DNA from: Natronoglomus mannanivorans
Lineage (GTDB): Archaea; Halobacteriota; Halobacteria; Halobacteriales; Natrialbaceae
DNA: 64,000 nucleotides
Assembly (NCBI GenBank): GCA_025517485.1
Contig: JAOPKB010000016.1
Coordinates: 82,330-146,329, forward strand
Reading direction: 5' to 3'
Shown here piece after piece: positions 63,296 to 64,000 of this stretch; the first letter of the stretch is position 1, and each line of letters opens with the position of its first letter. The position numbers were made by a program, and so were the translations under genes. Below the pieces are notes generated by a model that saw nothing but the letters and a program-made list of their open reading frames with translations, had not been told where the DNA came from and did no database searches.

Positions 63296-64000
63296 CGTCT
63301 CTCGGTTCATTTTTGGGACTCGGAACGGCGAACGCTCGAGAGACACTGCAGTAGCATCCAGTAGACCCAATCTGTTTTGGAGTCACTACTATTCACGTCT
63401 ACCCACTACAGAGGAGTAACGGGACTGCGCCATACACGCAACCCGTGCCCCCGTCGAACGTTCCCCGACGTTCGATACCGTCTTCACGTTTCTCACACCG
63501 ACCAGACGCCGGTGTTCGACATCCCGCCGGTTCGACCGCAGAGATATCGTTCCTCGAGAAACGGTTTCGAGAGCTGATCGTGCTCGCGATAAGTGTCTGC
63601 CTGGCACGAAACTGGACGCAAAGACGGACCAGCAGAAGCGATGCTGGTAAAAGACCGTCCGGAAACATCATGTTGATAGGTCAGAACGCAGAAGATCGTC
63701 GAACCGACGACCGAAATTTCGAGCCGTGTTCGTGGTGAACACGGACGTACGGATTCACTGATTGATCGGAATCCACCCGCTGAAGAGTCGATCCGGAGAC
63801 GAGAACGAGAACGCCACACAAGAACGGGAGAACCGCAGCTTTACTTCTGGATCGATGACTCTCCTGGGCTTTGATCACCGTTGAGATCGGTCTGGTCTCT
63901 AATCCGTTTACTCGAGACTCCCTGACTACGACGAAGAAATTGTAGTGGACTCGCCGGGGTGCGACCACTTTAAACTGCGGTAAAGTTGTAATGGTGTTAC
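63296..64000. other. 705-base region to the window end, no gene seen
   Basis: Overlapping frames give low-quality, Arg/Ser-rich translations. The stretch holds an inverted repeat at 63724-63744 and a TTTAAA element near 63970 that could be a promoter for a gene beyond the window. Confidence 0.5.
63724..63744. repeat. Perfect inverted repeat (8-5-8)
   Basis: CCGTGTTC, spacer GTGGT, GAACACGG. It is a strong potential stem-loop or a symmetric protein site. There is no T-run after it, so a simple terminator is less likely than an operator or RNA hairpin. Confidence 0.6.

Noticed and set aside
63681..63968. Minus-strand frame with a hydrophobic stretch
   Set aside because: Composition is not acidic and there is no recognisable domain.
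1..64000. tRNA or rRNA genes
   Set aside because: No cloverleaf-like sequence with a T-loop consensus or rRNA-conserved stretch was found by reading; a tRNAscan run would settle it.
1..64000. CRISPR array or insertion sequence
   Set aside because: No regularly spaced direct repeats and no transposase-like protein with DDE or HUH motifs were seen.

Overview
The window is chromosomal DNA from a halophilic archaeon (class Halobacteria). The GC content is high, the proteins are strongly acidic, Leu-Glu pairs are mostly encoded as CTC-GAG, and the gene families are archaeal or haloarchaeal: FtsZ1 with an archaeal N-terminus, the D-aminoacyl-tRNA deacylase DtdA, TFS, archaeal NAC, TrmI, geranylgeranyl reductase for isoprenoid lipids, PorAB with a plant-type ferredoxin nearby, and small haloarchaeal families (DUF5787, DUF5789, DUF5797, DUF7123 and DUF7525 types). 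The style suggests the Natrialba/Haloterrigena/Natronorubrum group, but that is an inference. I saw no rRNA, tRNA, CRISPR array or intact insertion sequence, and most of the window reads as core chromosome.

Layout. 0.1-2.4 kb: a Rieske protein, a saccharopine-dehydrogenase-like oxidoreductase and a SnoaL-like protein. 2.6-7.8 kb: a minus-strand aromatic block with aroE, a helix-hairpin-helix protein, and pabB, pabA and pabC, taking shikimate-pathway carbon to p-aminobenzoate. 7.9-14.2 kb: a Ca/Na antiporter, dtdA, ftsZ1 with a clear terminator, a small membrane protein, a ferredoxin and geranylgeranyl reductase. 14.2-14.7 kb: a cluster of hairpins. 14.7-24.2 kb: an M20 amidohydrolase and a block of information and quality-control genes (S10-like protein, Nudix, DUF5787, TFS, PUA-NAC-TrmI, NYN nuclease, HtpX).

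24.6-32.0 kb: the lysine/diaminopimelate pathway (dapA, dapB, dapD, lysA, dapE). It is split by two reverse-oriented genes, and no dapF is seen. 32-45 kb: mixed genes, including a GNAT protein, a nitrilase-type hydrolase, a duplicated LEA14/WHy protein, an AbrB-PhoU regulator, an NAD-kinase-like protein, a CinA-like protein, small regulators and an Lrp regulator. 45.4-48.2 kb: porB and porA. 48.7-49.8 kb: aroC. 50-52.2 kb: a histidine kinase with a degenerate receiver domain and an unusual C-terminal beta-sandwich-like domain. 52.3-54.2 kb: an Azf-like sugar dehydrogenase next to a DapA-superfamily aldolase. 54.3-59.7 kb: a decayed membrane-protein gene, a 50-residue zinc-ribbon protein, an HTTM protein and a methyltransferase. 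60-63.3 kb: a quinol-type nitric oxide reductase with an N-terminal extension of about 365 residues.

The most striking window-wide signal is a set of in-frame simple-sequence tracts (Asp-Ser, Asp-Thr, Glu-Gly, Asp-Pro, Gln-Gly) inside more than a dozen unrelated, otherwise conserved proteins. They look like expanded codon-pair repeats. The best candidates for undescribed biology are the nitric oxide reductase extension, the histidine kinase fusion, and the DUF5787 protein, whose residue pattern suggests a PD-(D/E)XK nuclease with a cysteine cluster.
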